A stretch of DNA of 64,000 nt from positions 143,501 through 207,500 of the forward strand of contig JACSYO010001818.1 of assembly GCA_016806645.1 (NCBI GenBank), written 5' to 3'. Below the pieces are notes generated by a model. The model had not been told where the DNA came from. It ran no database searches and saw only the letters and a program-made list of their open reading frames with translations. The translations under genes were made by a program, and so were the position numbers. Source of the DNA: Ophiodon elongatus. Lineage: Eukaryota > Chordata > Actinopteri > Perciformes > Hexagrammidae. Positions 35,480-46,439 of this stretch are shown piece by piece. Numbering within the stretch: position 1 is the stretch's first letter; each line of letters opens with the position of its first letter.

Positions 35480-36460
35480 GCACCGTCTGGGTCTGAAAAA
35501 TGAAGCCAATGGGGAAAGAACAAAACTGCAGTTCCTCGAATGGCCACTGGAGGCTGATACAAAAAAGAGTTTTGGTCTCCATAGGCCAAGCTAGTTTCTC
35601 TGTTTACAACAACTACAAGGGGTAAATCTTTATACAACTAACCCATTTGAATCATATGAAGGCTAAAGTTATGCTACCACGGTATTGTTCAGCGTTCGGT
35701 AAACACACACTAAGGAGTCTACTGTTCCCAATTATTAACATTAATTATGGATGCACCTTGCTAACCATGCTAGCTAGCGAAAGGCCCCTCCAGCTCCACC
35801 CTCTCGTCCAAATATGGTCATTTCTGGTTCCAAAAAAACAAGATGGTGACTATGTGTTGACCATAGATCGTAAGAAATAGACCTAGTCGTCGTGACGTCA
35901 CCCGTTGGTTTGTTGACTGTCGTTTTGAAGCCTCGAGTTCGGCGATTTGGCCGTCGCCATCTGGTCTTTTTGCAACCAGTGAACTGAAGTGAGCATGTTT
36001 GGATTGAGGAGCTTGTAGCCCCTAAAGCATCCCCCGCTAAATGGACCATAATTTACTAAATGAACATCATGCTGTATTGAAGAAGACTTGAAACTAGAGA
36101 TTGGGACATAAACTCATGTTTACAATGTTTACTGAGGGAATAAATCAAGAGAGAAGTAGAGTCATTTTCTATAGACTTCTATACAACCAGAGGAGTCGCC
36201 CCCTGGTGGTCAGGAGAGATAATGCAGCTTTAACACATGAAGCTTTGACTTCTATACAACCAGAGGAGTCGCCCCCTGGTGGTCAGGAGAGAGAATGCAG
36301 CTTTAACACATGAAGCTTTGACTTCTATACAACCAGAGGAGTCGCCCCCTGGTGGACAGGAGAGAGAATGCAGCTTTAACACATGAAGCTTTGACTTCTA
36401 TACAACCAGAGGAGTCGCCCCCTTGTGGTCAGGAGAGAGAATGCAGCTTTAAGAGACTTC
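35480..36460 (-). repeat. dispersed repeat family B, copy 2, with 73-bp array
   Basis: A composite repeat region. 35480-35640 has 'tgaaaaatgaagccaatgg' and 'ctcgaatggccactggagg', words I know from percomorph dispersed repeats. 35828-36040 is the reverse complement of family B segments at 30.1 and 54.6-54.8 kb. 36041-36223 matches 54391-54573 in reverse orientation with only two differences by eye, and the core is then tandemly amplified. No coding capacity is recognised. Confidence 0.75.
36174..36452 (-). repeat. 73-bp tandem array with CTCF-like cores
   Basis: Units start at 36174, 36247, 36320 and 36393 (period exactly 73; the fourth is incomplete). Each carries 'gtcgccccctggtgg' at 36195-36209, 36268-36282, 36341-36355 and 36414-36428 (the last with cttgtgg). 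On the minus strand this reads CCACCAGGGGGCGAC, fitting the CTCF core consensus apart from its last bases. The units are nearly identical, so amplification is recent. Confidence 0.9.
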
Positions 36461-38154
36461 AGCACTGGCTTCACTTGTCAGAACCGGAGCTAGCCGTCTG
36501 GTGTCGACCCAGAAGGCGTTGACAGAAAACAGTTATTCTTCTTTAATTTGGAGGACTTGTTTTGAGAACAATATATGGTTTTATAGCTGCTAGATATTCC
36601 ACTTTCTTCATCAGACAGTTGCAAACTTTTACATTGTTTACTGTACAGTGGGTTTACCAGAGCTTGGTCAGAGTTGCTGCTAGAAATGAGGTTGATGAGA
36701 GTGAAATCTCACATTATTTATTGTCAATATTAAAAAAACTGAATCTTGTGTTCTTACATGTCTTCCGTTGGCCATACACAGTCTGTGAGCAGCTGCCACC
36801 AGCTAAGTGAATGTAGGCCTATGTGGATTTGAATATTTCCTTGAGAATGGGGTTCCCTGCTGCAGAAATGGAAAATAGAAATATTTTACATAATGGAAAA
36901 TGCTTTCCTTGGATTCTGCCACAACTGCCAAGTTTTTTTTTTATGTGTAGAAATCTTAAATCTTAACATAATAAATTCACAAAAATAACCAGTAGCAACA
37001 CGGGTTGACAACGTCGTGCGTGTTTATTATTACCTTTGGCCGCCGTATGGCTTTTTCATTCTGCGATAATGTTTTTGAGCGGTGCATGGAATTTCTACAT
37101 TAGTCAGCGGAAGCTACGGTAAAAGGCATCATTATATGTGCAGGGAATCTTCTCCGGCTGCCTCCGACCAAATGTCATCATCCAAATCGACTGCAAACCA
37201 ACATTCAGTGGCATTGTCTGTTGGTGGGGAATAAAAAGAGAATATCCTCGAGCCCGGCTTATGTTCTTGCTATGGGCAGATTGGGGGTTCAGCCAAAGAC
37301 TTACTTAGGGATGTGGACAGCTGAGCTCATTCCGCTAGGCGATGAGTTTCAGATACCAGGATGAGATTGTGGAATAGGACCAGAGTAATCCCAGGTCACC
37401 TTCACACAGCATCGGTTCCCATGGGCACCAGCCACCCTCCATATCACTTCCTCTACTTCCTCCCTTCGCTCCTTCCTTGTCTGCCCATCTATCGGTCTTA
37501 GTTTTTCATTTTCTTTTTCACCCCTTCTCAAATCCCTTCATCTTCTTCGAACCGCTCCAAACACCCCCTAAGTTGCCTTCACTGGGAAGCCAGTTGTGTC
37601 TTTCTTATGACAGGAGAGTTTTATGGTCAAGGATGTACAAATACACTGGATTATTGGTTTAAATCCCAACGGAGGACTGTGTTGAAGAAATATTTGACCA
37701 GGAGAAACTGTATACACTTCTTGCTTCAGATCACACTGCAGAGAGCTTCTATTTCATGTCTTTAGGTTGATTATTAATCACAGACTTTACCCGTAACCTA
37801 AAATAATATTTATACAGTGTACTCTTAATTATGTATGTTTTTGACAATTTGCAATAAAGGAGAGGGACCGGGTTGAGACAGGAACCGTCCCAATGTGCAG
37901 CTGTTTAGAGGCACATTTCTGTTTAGGGACAATTGTGTCCTCTCAAGCTATTTGGTAGAGACATGTCACTACGGTCCGTACACGCAAACCTACGCCCTCT
38001 TTTTCTCCTCCATTTAAACCAACGAGCTATAAACTCATCTCTAACAGATGAGTTATTAGCATGATTCAGTGATCTGGCGTTACTTTTAAGAAAAGATAAG
38101 ATAAGAAATTTGTCTCGGGCTCTAAGCCGCTGCATCACACAATCCACTTACACG
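36461..38154. other. gene-free sequence
   Basis: Unique sequence. 37010-37230 (GGCCGCCGTATGG, CAAATGTCATCATCC) is CNE-like, and 37430-37560 is pyrimidine-rich. A T-run lies at 36931-36940. No exon is recognised. Confidence 0.4.
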
Positions 38155-38493
38155 CATAGAATATAGAAGATAGAAGATAGAACACATACACTCATGCATG
38201 AATATAGAAGATAGAAGATAGAACACATACACTCATGCATGAATATAGAAGATAGAAGATAGAACACATACACTCATGCATAGAATATAGAAGATAGAAG
38301 ATAGAACACATACACTCATGCATTAACATAGAAGATCAAAGATCAAACACATACACTCATGCATGAATATAGAAGATAGAAGATAGAACACATACACTCA
38401 TGCATGAATATAGAAGATAGAAGATAGAACACATACACTCATGCATGAACATAGAAGATAGAAGATAGAACACATACACTCATGCATGAATAT
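38155..38493. repeat. 41-bp minisatellite, ~8 units
   Basis: Each unit has 'tatagaagatagaagatag' followed by 'aacacatacactcatgcatg'. Starts are about 41 bp apart (38162, 38203, 38244, 38286 and on). The fifth unit is the most diverged ('gatcaaagatcaaacac'). Internal 'agaagat' duplications show a nested 8-bp period. Units abut without spacers, so this is not a CRISPR array. Confidence 0.92.
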
Positions 38494-41400
38494 GCTTAAA
38501 TTCCCATTTTCTTCTCCAATATGATAAGATCCAGCAACTGCCTTATGATAACAGGAAAGAGAAACAAAAGTGGCATTTTTGCTGAGGTAACTAACCAGAT
38601 ATGTAGCTTGTTGCTATGCGTAGTCTACGGTGATCAGACGTCCCGGATTGTTCCAGTTTCAAGCTATGTGTCCCGAGTCCTGACAAATATCTGGAAAACA
38701 CTAGTTTTCACCAGTCACGACCAAATTATCCCAGTTTTCACTGCATTTAAAATAATGCTAATAATATTAGACTTGTTTGCAGCTCTTATGGGGATGTTAA
38801 TCATGTTCTGTCTATTAACTAAGCTTTTACATGTTACCTTTTTTCTCTATTTAGCTCCACCTTATAGCATTGATGAGGTATACAAACTGAATTATTGACT
38901 TTTCCACCACATGAACCTGCAACTAGTGGATCAATTAGCTGCAGTTAAGGTGATATACACCAGCTACTTCAAACTAACCGGAGAGCAGTAGCTGCAGTTT
39001 TCATTTATTTATTTATTTTCAATCTCCATTTTCTAGTTCTTGCTAATTTGATATGCTGTTTTCCCCCTAAAATAACACGTTTGTATGGGGTACTTTCATA
39101 TGTTGAAACACATTCTGGTTGTAATTTTTTCGCCGTGTGTTAGCTTTGAAGCACAGAACTGTCCGCTTATCAGCAGCAAGCAAACCGCAAAAAAATCTAC
39201 ATGTGCTTTTAGATCTTTTCTTTTTTTTTTATCTGTCGTCGACTTGTTTTCTTTCATCACAAACCAGCCAGGTGGGTAAACATTTGTTTCCCCTCATATG
39301 TCATATTACACTAGTCAGAAATACTGTTATCTTGTGTGCAGCTATGTGTGATCTTTACCAGAGTGAGGAACCTAACGCAAGACGGATTACACATGTGAAC
39401 CCGAGGTTCATCAGGCAGACACAAAGCACATGGAGCGCTGCACTGAGAATAATGAATACTGTATTACCCAGTGGAGTTCACTACCCTCCCCCCTGCACAG
39501 AAATGGACTGAATCAAAACATGCTTTCTGCCTTCTGTAATCAACTTTTTAAAGATGGCAGCGGAGCAAAACGTTGCTTAAAAAGAAAACACTGATTTGTA
39601 GACGCGCGCATGCTTGTTTCTCTAATTCCTCTCTAATGGCTTTCAATGAATGCGGTTTCCTTTTTAATTTACATTTGGATTAGAAGGTTGTGACTTTCGC
39701 AAATTCCTCATTTCGTCTGTGCAAAGCCTCTTTAGCACTTTGTTGGTTCAAACTTATTGACCGTGTTGTCGTCAGCAGGCCGTTGTGACTGCTGTGTGCA
39801 TCAGCTCGGGCAGTGAGGGGGTGGAAGAGGAGAGCGAGCTGCTCTGCCCTCTGCTGGTCGATCGCGGAGGAACCATCGTCTTCACAGGGTTTGCCACGCT
39901 CTTCCCTCTCTGCCGTCTCCTCGTGGAGACAACGTCTAATGTTGTGTGCAGACGTGCCATTTCCATAATTGCTTTTGCTTGAAGATGACGCTTGATTGAT
40001 GTCTGTGCATATTGTCGGGACATCAACATGAAAAATGTATGTCCCGGTGTTGACAAGAACAAGAGAAGACAATTCATTTCTCGTGTCTACATGAGGCATG
40101 AATCCTGAGGGATGGGGGGGGGGCTTACATCGTGCAGGGTTGACAAGGTCGAACTGTGGTGGGAATGTGACGTGCACTCATCAAAAAGTGTTTTAACTGT
40201 GTCGACTTTAAAAAATGAATAAAGGTAGATTTTTGGGGCGCGATCTGATCTCGGATCCGCAGCGAGCCGGTGGAATCCTTCTGCATCTCTGAGCTCGTGA
40301 TGTAGATACAAGCTCACAGATGGTCCTTTTGATCTCGGCAGGAGTTCGTCTGCCTCGTGGAGATACAGCCTACTGTAGATACACGGAGTCGACTTCTCCC
40401 TCAGCCCGACTGGATGAGATGGAGACGCAGGGACGCTTATCCAGAAGGACGCCGGAGCTTTGCCACGTGGAAGAGAATGCTCTTTCACCTGCGATAAGCT
40501 TACATTTGCTTTTGGTAAGAGCTTTTCTGAAGAAGGAAGGTGCAGCGAATCACGGAGGGTCGTCTTGTTGAAGTCTCAGTGAATAATAAATGAAAAACTT
40601 GAAAGGGAGAAGATGTGAAAAAAATATCATATACATTTGGATATACATGGCATTGTCTTTTTATTCATAATACGAATAATAACAATTATATAACAACAAT
40701 AATAACGATAAATAGTATTATTATTGTTGTCATTATACTTGTTGTCATCATTAATATGTATTTATTTTATACTTTTATACTATATATTCTATACTATTAA
40801 AATACATAAAGATATTAGATTATATATATTTCATGTATACAATATGGCATATACTTAATTTTCTGTAAACCCTGATTTCATGGACACAGTATAGACATAG
40901 TATGAACTGGCATGCATGACCATAACACTGCTCAGAGAACAAAATGTGAATATTCATGGAAATAATTAAATATATTCTTGAATCAGTTCTACAGAATATT
41001 CATAAAAAAAGATGTTTACTTAGTTTGATATTTATCTCCAAATCAACACAGCAACATCAAACTGCTGAGTTATTTCTTGATTGAAAATAAACCTCAATTA
41101 TTGCACTTAATAATGGTATCCTAGCTCATTAATGTTACGTGAGATATAATGAAGGGGTTGGAAATAAAACAACTGATCTAGACCGGAAGGTGCCTAAATT
41201 CCTGACTCGCAAGTGTGTGACAAGTTGCCACGGTAACAGTCCTGAGAGTCTCAAGGCCGTGGCGGAAAGCAACATGTTCCTGAGGTGACGAATAGAGAAC
41301 CGCCAGAACAAAGGCTGGTTCCTTTGAGCCGGAGAGCCGGGGAGAGGAGAGGTGACTCAGCACGGGGAGGAAGTTGACACACGTGGCATACTTTAATAAT

Positions 41401-41542
41401 CCACACGCAGCAGCAGCAGAGAGGCCCTTGTTTTGATCACGGAAAGTAACAAATTATAGCGGAAAAGATTAGTAAATGTAAACTTGATTTATTTGTCCCT
41501 GAGCTTTTCTCGTGTTTAACAAAGCCCGTGTATTTAACAATC
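38494..41542. other. gene-free sequence
   Basis: Unique to AT-rich sequence. 39775-40570 is a less AT-rich stretch with frames open on both strands (165 and 133 codons minus, 65 and 83 plus) that shadow each other and show no domain. 40630-40860 is ATT/AAT-rich low complexity. No RNA gene is seen. Confidence 0.4.
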
Positions 41543-41701
41543 ATTACATTTCATTTAGCTGACGCTTTTATCCAAAGTGACTTGCAATGATTTACCATGC
41601 AAGGTGCCACCTGCCCATCAGGATCGCAACTAACACCGTAGGTACAGCTACAGGATGTTGGGTGGATGGGTGTCTTGCCCAAGGACTGGCCGAGCCAGGG
41701 A
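41543..41701 (-). repeat. SINE body fragment interrupted by minisatellite
   Basis: Contains 'catttagctgacgctttta', 'tccaaagtgacttgcaatg', 'caaggtgccacctgcccatc' and 'cttgcccaagga', hallmark words of a very common fish SINE tail and body. Orientation follows the minus-strand copies at 7.9 and 18.2 kb. It stops at 'gccagggat', just where the tRNA-like head should begin, and the 15-bp array starts there. Confidence 0.75.
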
Positions 41702-42291
41702 TATTCCCACTGCTTTTATTCCCACTGCTTTTACTCCCACTGCTTTTATTCCCAGTACTTTTATTCCCATTGCTTTTATTCCCACTACTTTTAGTCCCAC
41801 TACTTTTATTCCCACTACTTTTATTCCCACTGCTTTTATTCCCACTGCTTTTATTCCCACTGCGTTTATTCCCACTGCTTTTTATTCCCAGTACTTTTAT
41901 TCCCACTGCTTTTATTCCCACTGCTTTTTATTCCCACTGCTTTTATTCCCACTGCTTTTATTCCCACTGCTTTTATTCCCACTACTTTTATTCCAACTAC
42001 TTTTATTCCCACTGCTTTTATTCCCACTGCTTTTATTCCCACTGCTTTTATTCCCACTACTTTTATTCCCACTGCTTTTATTCCCACTGCTTTTATTCCC
42101 ACTACTTTTATTCCCACTGCTTTTTATTCCCACTGCTTTTATTCCCACTGCTTTTATTCCCACTACTTTTATTCGCACTACTTTTATTCGCAATACTTTT
42201 ATTCCCACTACTTTCATTCCCACTACTTTTATTCCCACTACTTTTATTCCCACTACTTTTATTCCCACTACTTTTATTCCCACTACTTTTT
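41702..42291. repeat. 15-bp minisatellite, ~39 units
   Basis: The unit is 'cttttattcccactg' with a frequent 'ctac' variant. Three units gain an extra T (near 41880, 41927 and 42121), shifting the frame. Because 15 is a multiple of three, open frames of 83-278 codons arise on both strands as pentapeptide repeats (IPTAF-like plus, VGIKA/SGNKS-like minus). I regard these as non-coding. Every unit holds TTTATT, that is AATAAA on the minus strand. Confidence 0.95.
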
Positions 42292-43029
42292 CCTCTTGTG
42301 AGTCTGCTGTGATCTCAGAGGCTGTTCTTCTCGAGCAGGAGGAGTTTAATGCTCCGGCCTCTCTTTGGTGCTGCTGTAACCGCGATGAACTTCTTGGATT
42401 GCGTTTCCCTGAAGTCGGCTGTCATTCAAAAACTGCCACATGCTCCGTCACCGGTCGTCCACTCTCCTGCTCTCATCGTGTCTCTCGCTAAATCCAAATA
42501 ATTTTTTTTTCCAAACCAGAGCGGAGGTTTTCTTTTTCAGAGCATTTATTTTCTTTTCTTGCTGCAACTTCTGATTATTGTCAGAGAGCTTTCATTTCCA
42601 TCTCACTGGTCAACTCCATTTTCCTGCCACGTTCACATCATGCGTTAATATTTCTATCACTTCCTGATGTGTTCAAATTGCTCACATCAACTCAAAGTGG
42701 TTATTACTGTACAACTGGGGATCTAAAAGCTTTAATGTGTCTTACTTGCTGCTAAATGTTAAATAAATAAAATAAAACGTGGCCTCATCTCAGCCCCAAA
42801 CCGGCATTCAGATTTTTTTTTGCACCTTCCAGTTGTTTAGCTCTGCCTGTCTGACATCTGCAGGAGAAGTAATCATTCCGTCTGTAGATTACTCTTATTA
42901 TCACGCTGCATACACGTCACGTGGGATGCAAGAGACAAATGGAAAAGATTACCACGGTAACGACCGTCAGACTCTTAACGAGGATGTCCATACTTCATAA
43001 CAATAGCTGTAAGTTAATGATCAAAACCT
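42292..43029. other. gene-free sequence
   Basis: Unique sequence without recognised exon or RNA gene. A T-run lies at 42501-42510. Confidence 0.45.
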
Positions 43030-43274
43030 CCATCATAATCATGGTTCCTGCCCACTGCTATAAGACTTTACAATAAATTAATCACTCAACTATAACACCG
43101 TTACACTGTTGTTTGTTTGTTTGGTTACATCTTTGCACCATTGTTTTGTTAGTCGATTTAATATTATTCTATTCTATTTTTTTTACATATTGTGCAGTTT
43201 TGTATTCAATATTGCTTTACTTGTATGTATAAATTCTGCTGTAACAACATTTTCTCTTACAGGATTAATAAAGT
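43030..43274 (+). mobile_element. LINE-like 3' UTR/tail
   Basis: T-rich 3' sequence ('tgcaccattgttttg', 'attgtgcagttttg') ends with 'ctgtaacaaca' and 'ggattaataaagtatcc', and is immediately followed by the tetranucleotide array. This is the layout of fish non-LTR retrotransposon 3' ends. No reverse transcriptase sequence is present, so it is a severely 5'-truncated copy. Confidence 0.6.
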
Positions 43275-43764
43275 ATCCATCCATCTATCCATCTATCCAT
43301 CCATCTATCTATCCATCCATCCATCTATCCATCCATCTATCCATCTATCCATCCATCTATCATCCATCCATCCATCCATCTATCCATCCATCTATCCATC
43401 TATCCATCCATCCATCCATCTATCCATCCATCCATCTATCCATCCATCCATCCATCTATCCATCCATCTATCTATCCATCCATCCATCTATCCATCTATC
43501 CATCCATCTATCCATCTATCCATCCATCTATCCATCCATCCATCTATCCATCCATCCATCCATCTATCCATCCATCTATCTATCCATCCATCCATCTATC
43601 CATCCATCTATCCATCCATCCATCTATCCATCTATCCATCTATCCATCCATATATCCATCCATCCACCCATCCATCCATCCATCTATCCATCCATCCATC
43701 TATCCATCTATCCATCCATCCATCCATATATCCATCCATCCATCTATCCATCTATCCATCTACC
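43275..43764. repeat. (ATCC/ATCT)n tetranucleotide array, 490 bp
   Basis: About 122 tetranucleotides alternate irregularly between ATCC and ATCT. It begins exactly at the LINE tail. One 4-bp phase break near 43359 and a few TATA or CACC variants are seen. The 339-codon plus-strand frame of Pro-Ser-Ile-His type through it is a repeat artefact. Confidence 0.96.
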
Positions 43765-44465
43765 TAATGAAAGTGTGGTTACACATTTACACGTTTACAC
43801 ATTACACATGCCGTCTCTGCTTGTGTGTGCCCTCTGGTTTCGTGAGCATCTTGCCGTCCTCACTATTTCCTGTGAATCCAACACACTCTCACCCCCATGT
43901 ACTGTGGCTTGGTCGTTGCTTCGAGCTTCAAACTGTGACGCTCTACGTGCCCCTCTAGTGTCAACGTACGCTCCTTACATCCATCGAGTCTCATTTTCTG
44001 GTCTGGTACTCGACAGGAACAGTGGCGTCCTGTGTTTGTTTGACGCGTCCACCACCCCTGGGAGAGAGGACACGTGTATAACATCACACCCCCACCGTCC
44101 ACTTCAACTGAGCTCCTTCATTTTGTAAAAAAGTAACAGTTCATTTTCTTTGAGCATAGTATTCTACTACTTTTCATCTCTGAAATGTACTTAATACCGA
44201 AGGTTATCTTGTTATCTCAAGTTCAGTGAGCTGAACGCAGATATATTTGAATTTTCACAACTCATGAGACTTTTAACTAATTATTCAACCTTGTTCACAT
44301 GTTGGAGGCTGCAGTTGAATGACCTTAAACAGTTTTACAGAGTTCTACTGTTTTATCTCCCAGTGTGCGAGAGAAAGGTCTTGGATCCCTTAATAAACCC
44401 CGGAAAACCTCACAATCAATAACCACATTTATTCATCTAATTATTGTCTATTTATCGTCACTGTA
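43765..44465. other. gene-free unique sequence
   Basis: Moderate GC sequence follows the array. No exon or repeat family is recognised. Confidence 0.4.
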
Positions 44466-44470
44466 AAGTA

Positions 44471-44607
44471 TGGAAGCCCATTTCTGCCAGTAAAACTTAA
44501 TAATAAGCGGTGATAATAAAAAAAATATCCCCATGGTGAGTCATAATTATAAGGGGATACTTTTATTATCTTATTTTTTTTCTTTTACTGGCAGAAATGG
44601 GCTTCCA
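44471..44607. mobile_element. 137-bp palindromic MITE
   Basis: Perfect 25-bp terminal inverted repeats, 44471-44495 and 44583-44607, begin tggaagcccatttctgccag. The pairing continues inward imperfectly (ataaaaaaaatatcccc against ggggatacttttat), leaving a loop of about 25 bases, so the whole element can fold as a hairpin. Both flanks read AAGTA (44466-44470 and 44608-44612), a likely 5-bp target duplication. No transposase is encoded. The superfamily is undetermined. Confidence 0.88.
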
Positions 44608-44612
44608 AAGTA

Positions 44613-44859
44613 AGGTTTATTTGCAAAAATGGAATTTTGAAAGATGATGTGACTGATCTACTGTACTGTTTATGCACAGGCATCGTTCAGGTGGTCTCAC
44701 CTTACCTGTGCAGGTGAACCTGAACAGTACTAGTGTGTTAAATCTGCTCCCTTAAAGACCCTTGAAGGGGTCTTGTGTGTCTTGTGCCTCTTCTGTTTGC
44801 TGTTGCCTTTAATTGAACCAGATTCAAGGATCTTAATCAATTTCTGCATTTCACTACTG
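44613..44859. other. gene-free unique sequence
   Basis: Contains a near-palindrome at 44688-44716 ('tggtctcaccttacctgtg' with 'caggtgaacctgaac'). Nothing else is recognised. Confidence 0.35.
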
Positions 44860-45062
44860 TATTTTAATTCTTAAACTGCACTGCAACTTTTAATCTATTT
44901 TTAGCTTTTTAATGTTTTACTGACTGTTTTTAATATTAAATGAATGTTCTTAATTGTTTTTAAATATTCTTTTCTTTTGCATTATGTTTTGATGCTTTTA
45001 ATGGTTTTATGTGAAGCACTTTGAATTGCCTTGTTGTTGAAATGTCCCAAAAGAAGCATTTC
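44860..45062 (+). repeat. retroposon 3' tail
   Basis: A T-rich run of 'tttttaatgttttactg' words ends in 'gaagcactttgaattgcc' and 'ttgttgttgaaatg', typical of a fish retroposon 3' region. The reverse-complement counterpart is at 10.05 kb. Confidence 0.5.
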
Positions 45063-46384
45063 AATTATCACTCAGGCTTAAGTTCATCGTCTTTTTCATG
45101 CCGTGTTTAAAGCTTTAAGAACTCATTTGCATACAGTAGTATTTCCCTGTTTTATTTCCCACAGATTGTCTACAGGTAGAGTGCAAAGTCTGCCTTTTTT
45201 TTAGGTATTATGGGCTAATCCCGAAAAAGGCATAACATGAAGTTTTCCGTCATTCAGGGTCACCTCTGTTTTTGTTAGTCCAAGTTTGTACCCAAGTTGC
45301 TTTTTTTTGTGTGTTTTAGTCGAACGACTCCATGAGGTATAATGAACGTGAAACCTTTTTTTACACATATTTTCACATACTTGACGTGGATTCCCAAAAG
45401 AGAAACGTCCCCATCTTCCCACCGCTACAGCTCCACACTATGGGTATCCACCGTGTGTGGAGCGGAGAGCTGTTCTGATTGACTGCCTAATTACACAATG
45501 CTGCTAATCAGTGTGGAAACATCTGTTAACACAGCGACATCTGGGACGCACAAACTGCTCAAAACAGACAAGTCAAACAAAGACTTAGGTTCAGGTCATT
45601 AAGCATTCTGTTACCCACAGAAAGAAAAAGAAAAGTTATATTTTCCAATTTAATAATTCTCTGTCATCAGAATCCTTTAAAAGAGAGATTGCGGGATTTC
45701 ACGGACTCAAGGTTAACTTGACTACAAAACACAGATTACATCATGCATCAAATTCAGGTTTAGGATGGCTGACAAAGTGCAGCACACTGAATATTTACAT
45801 TACCTGTAAGGTGAGCGCTGTGCTGTATTTCAGATAAACAGCTTTGCAGTGAGGAGACAGTAAGAGCAGTTCTCAAGTGAGCCAGCAGATGCTGCTGTCG
45901 GACAACATTTAAGCTTCATGGCGCTCACAGCTTCGATGCCCATGTTTCTAACAAACTTTGTGATGGGTGGAAATCAAACAAAATTAGGGAAAAGAAAACA
46001 GAAAAACGATAACATTTGCAACACAATTATTTAGACTTTTTCCTGATTTCTTTCTCCACTATTTTCTTTGTCTTTCAAAAAAATACTGGATACTTTTACT
46101 TCTTCAATTAACAATAATTAAATATTTTAATAATTATTTCATGAACCTAGAGTATCTGACATAGTACTTTATACATCAGTTACACAATCTATAGTTTGTC
46201 CCATTGCTCTTTTTTTAAAAGAGAAGGTGTCATTTCATCATATAAAATATATACAGTATATTTATTTCTAACTCTATTATTCAAACATATAATTGTACTA
46301 GTATTCATCTTGAAATTTAAAAGAATACTTGTGAGTGACAGCGAGGCAACGAGCTCCTCGCTCTGCTTCCTGTGCAAAGCCTGA
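45063..46384. other. gene-free sequence
   Basis: Unique to AT-rich sequence. No exon, RNA gene or repeat family is recognised. Confidence 0.45.
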
Positions 46385-46418
46385 GGGCAGAGGGCAGGAG
46401 GGGGGAGGGGGGGGGGGG
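46385..46418 (+). other. G-run / predicted G-quadruplex
   Basis: G runs at 46385-46387, 46392-46394, 46400-46405 and 46407-46418 have loops of 4, 5 and 1 bases. This satisfies the quadruplex pattern on the plus strand. Confidence 0.75.
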
Positions 46419-46439
46419 TTGGAAAAGTGCTCATAATCA

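Noticed and set aside
38155..38493. CRISPR array
   Set aside because: The units are head-to-tail without unique spacers, and the DNA is plainly eukaryotic. It is a minisatellite. The same reasoning applies to 36174-36452 and 58763-59242.
39680..40488. Overlapping frames of 165 and 133 codons on the minus strand with plus-strand shadows
   Set aside because: No domain and no convincing splice signals; the stretch simply has fewer stop triplets.
41655..42491. 278-codon plus-strand frame (IPTAF-type repeats)
   Set aside because: It is entirely produced by a 15-bp minisatellite. Frames on both strands are open, and slippage Ts change register without preserving any frame.
43109..44128. 339-codon plus-strand frame rich in Pro-Ser-Ile-His
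   Set aside because: It is read through an (ATCC/ATCT)n array that stays open in several frames. It has no domain and no splice context.
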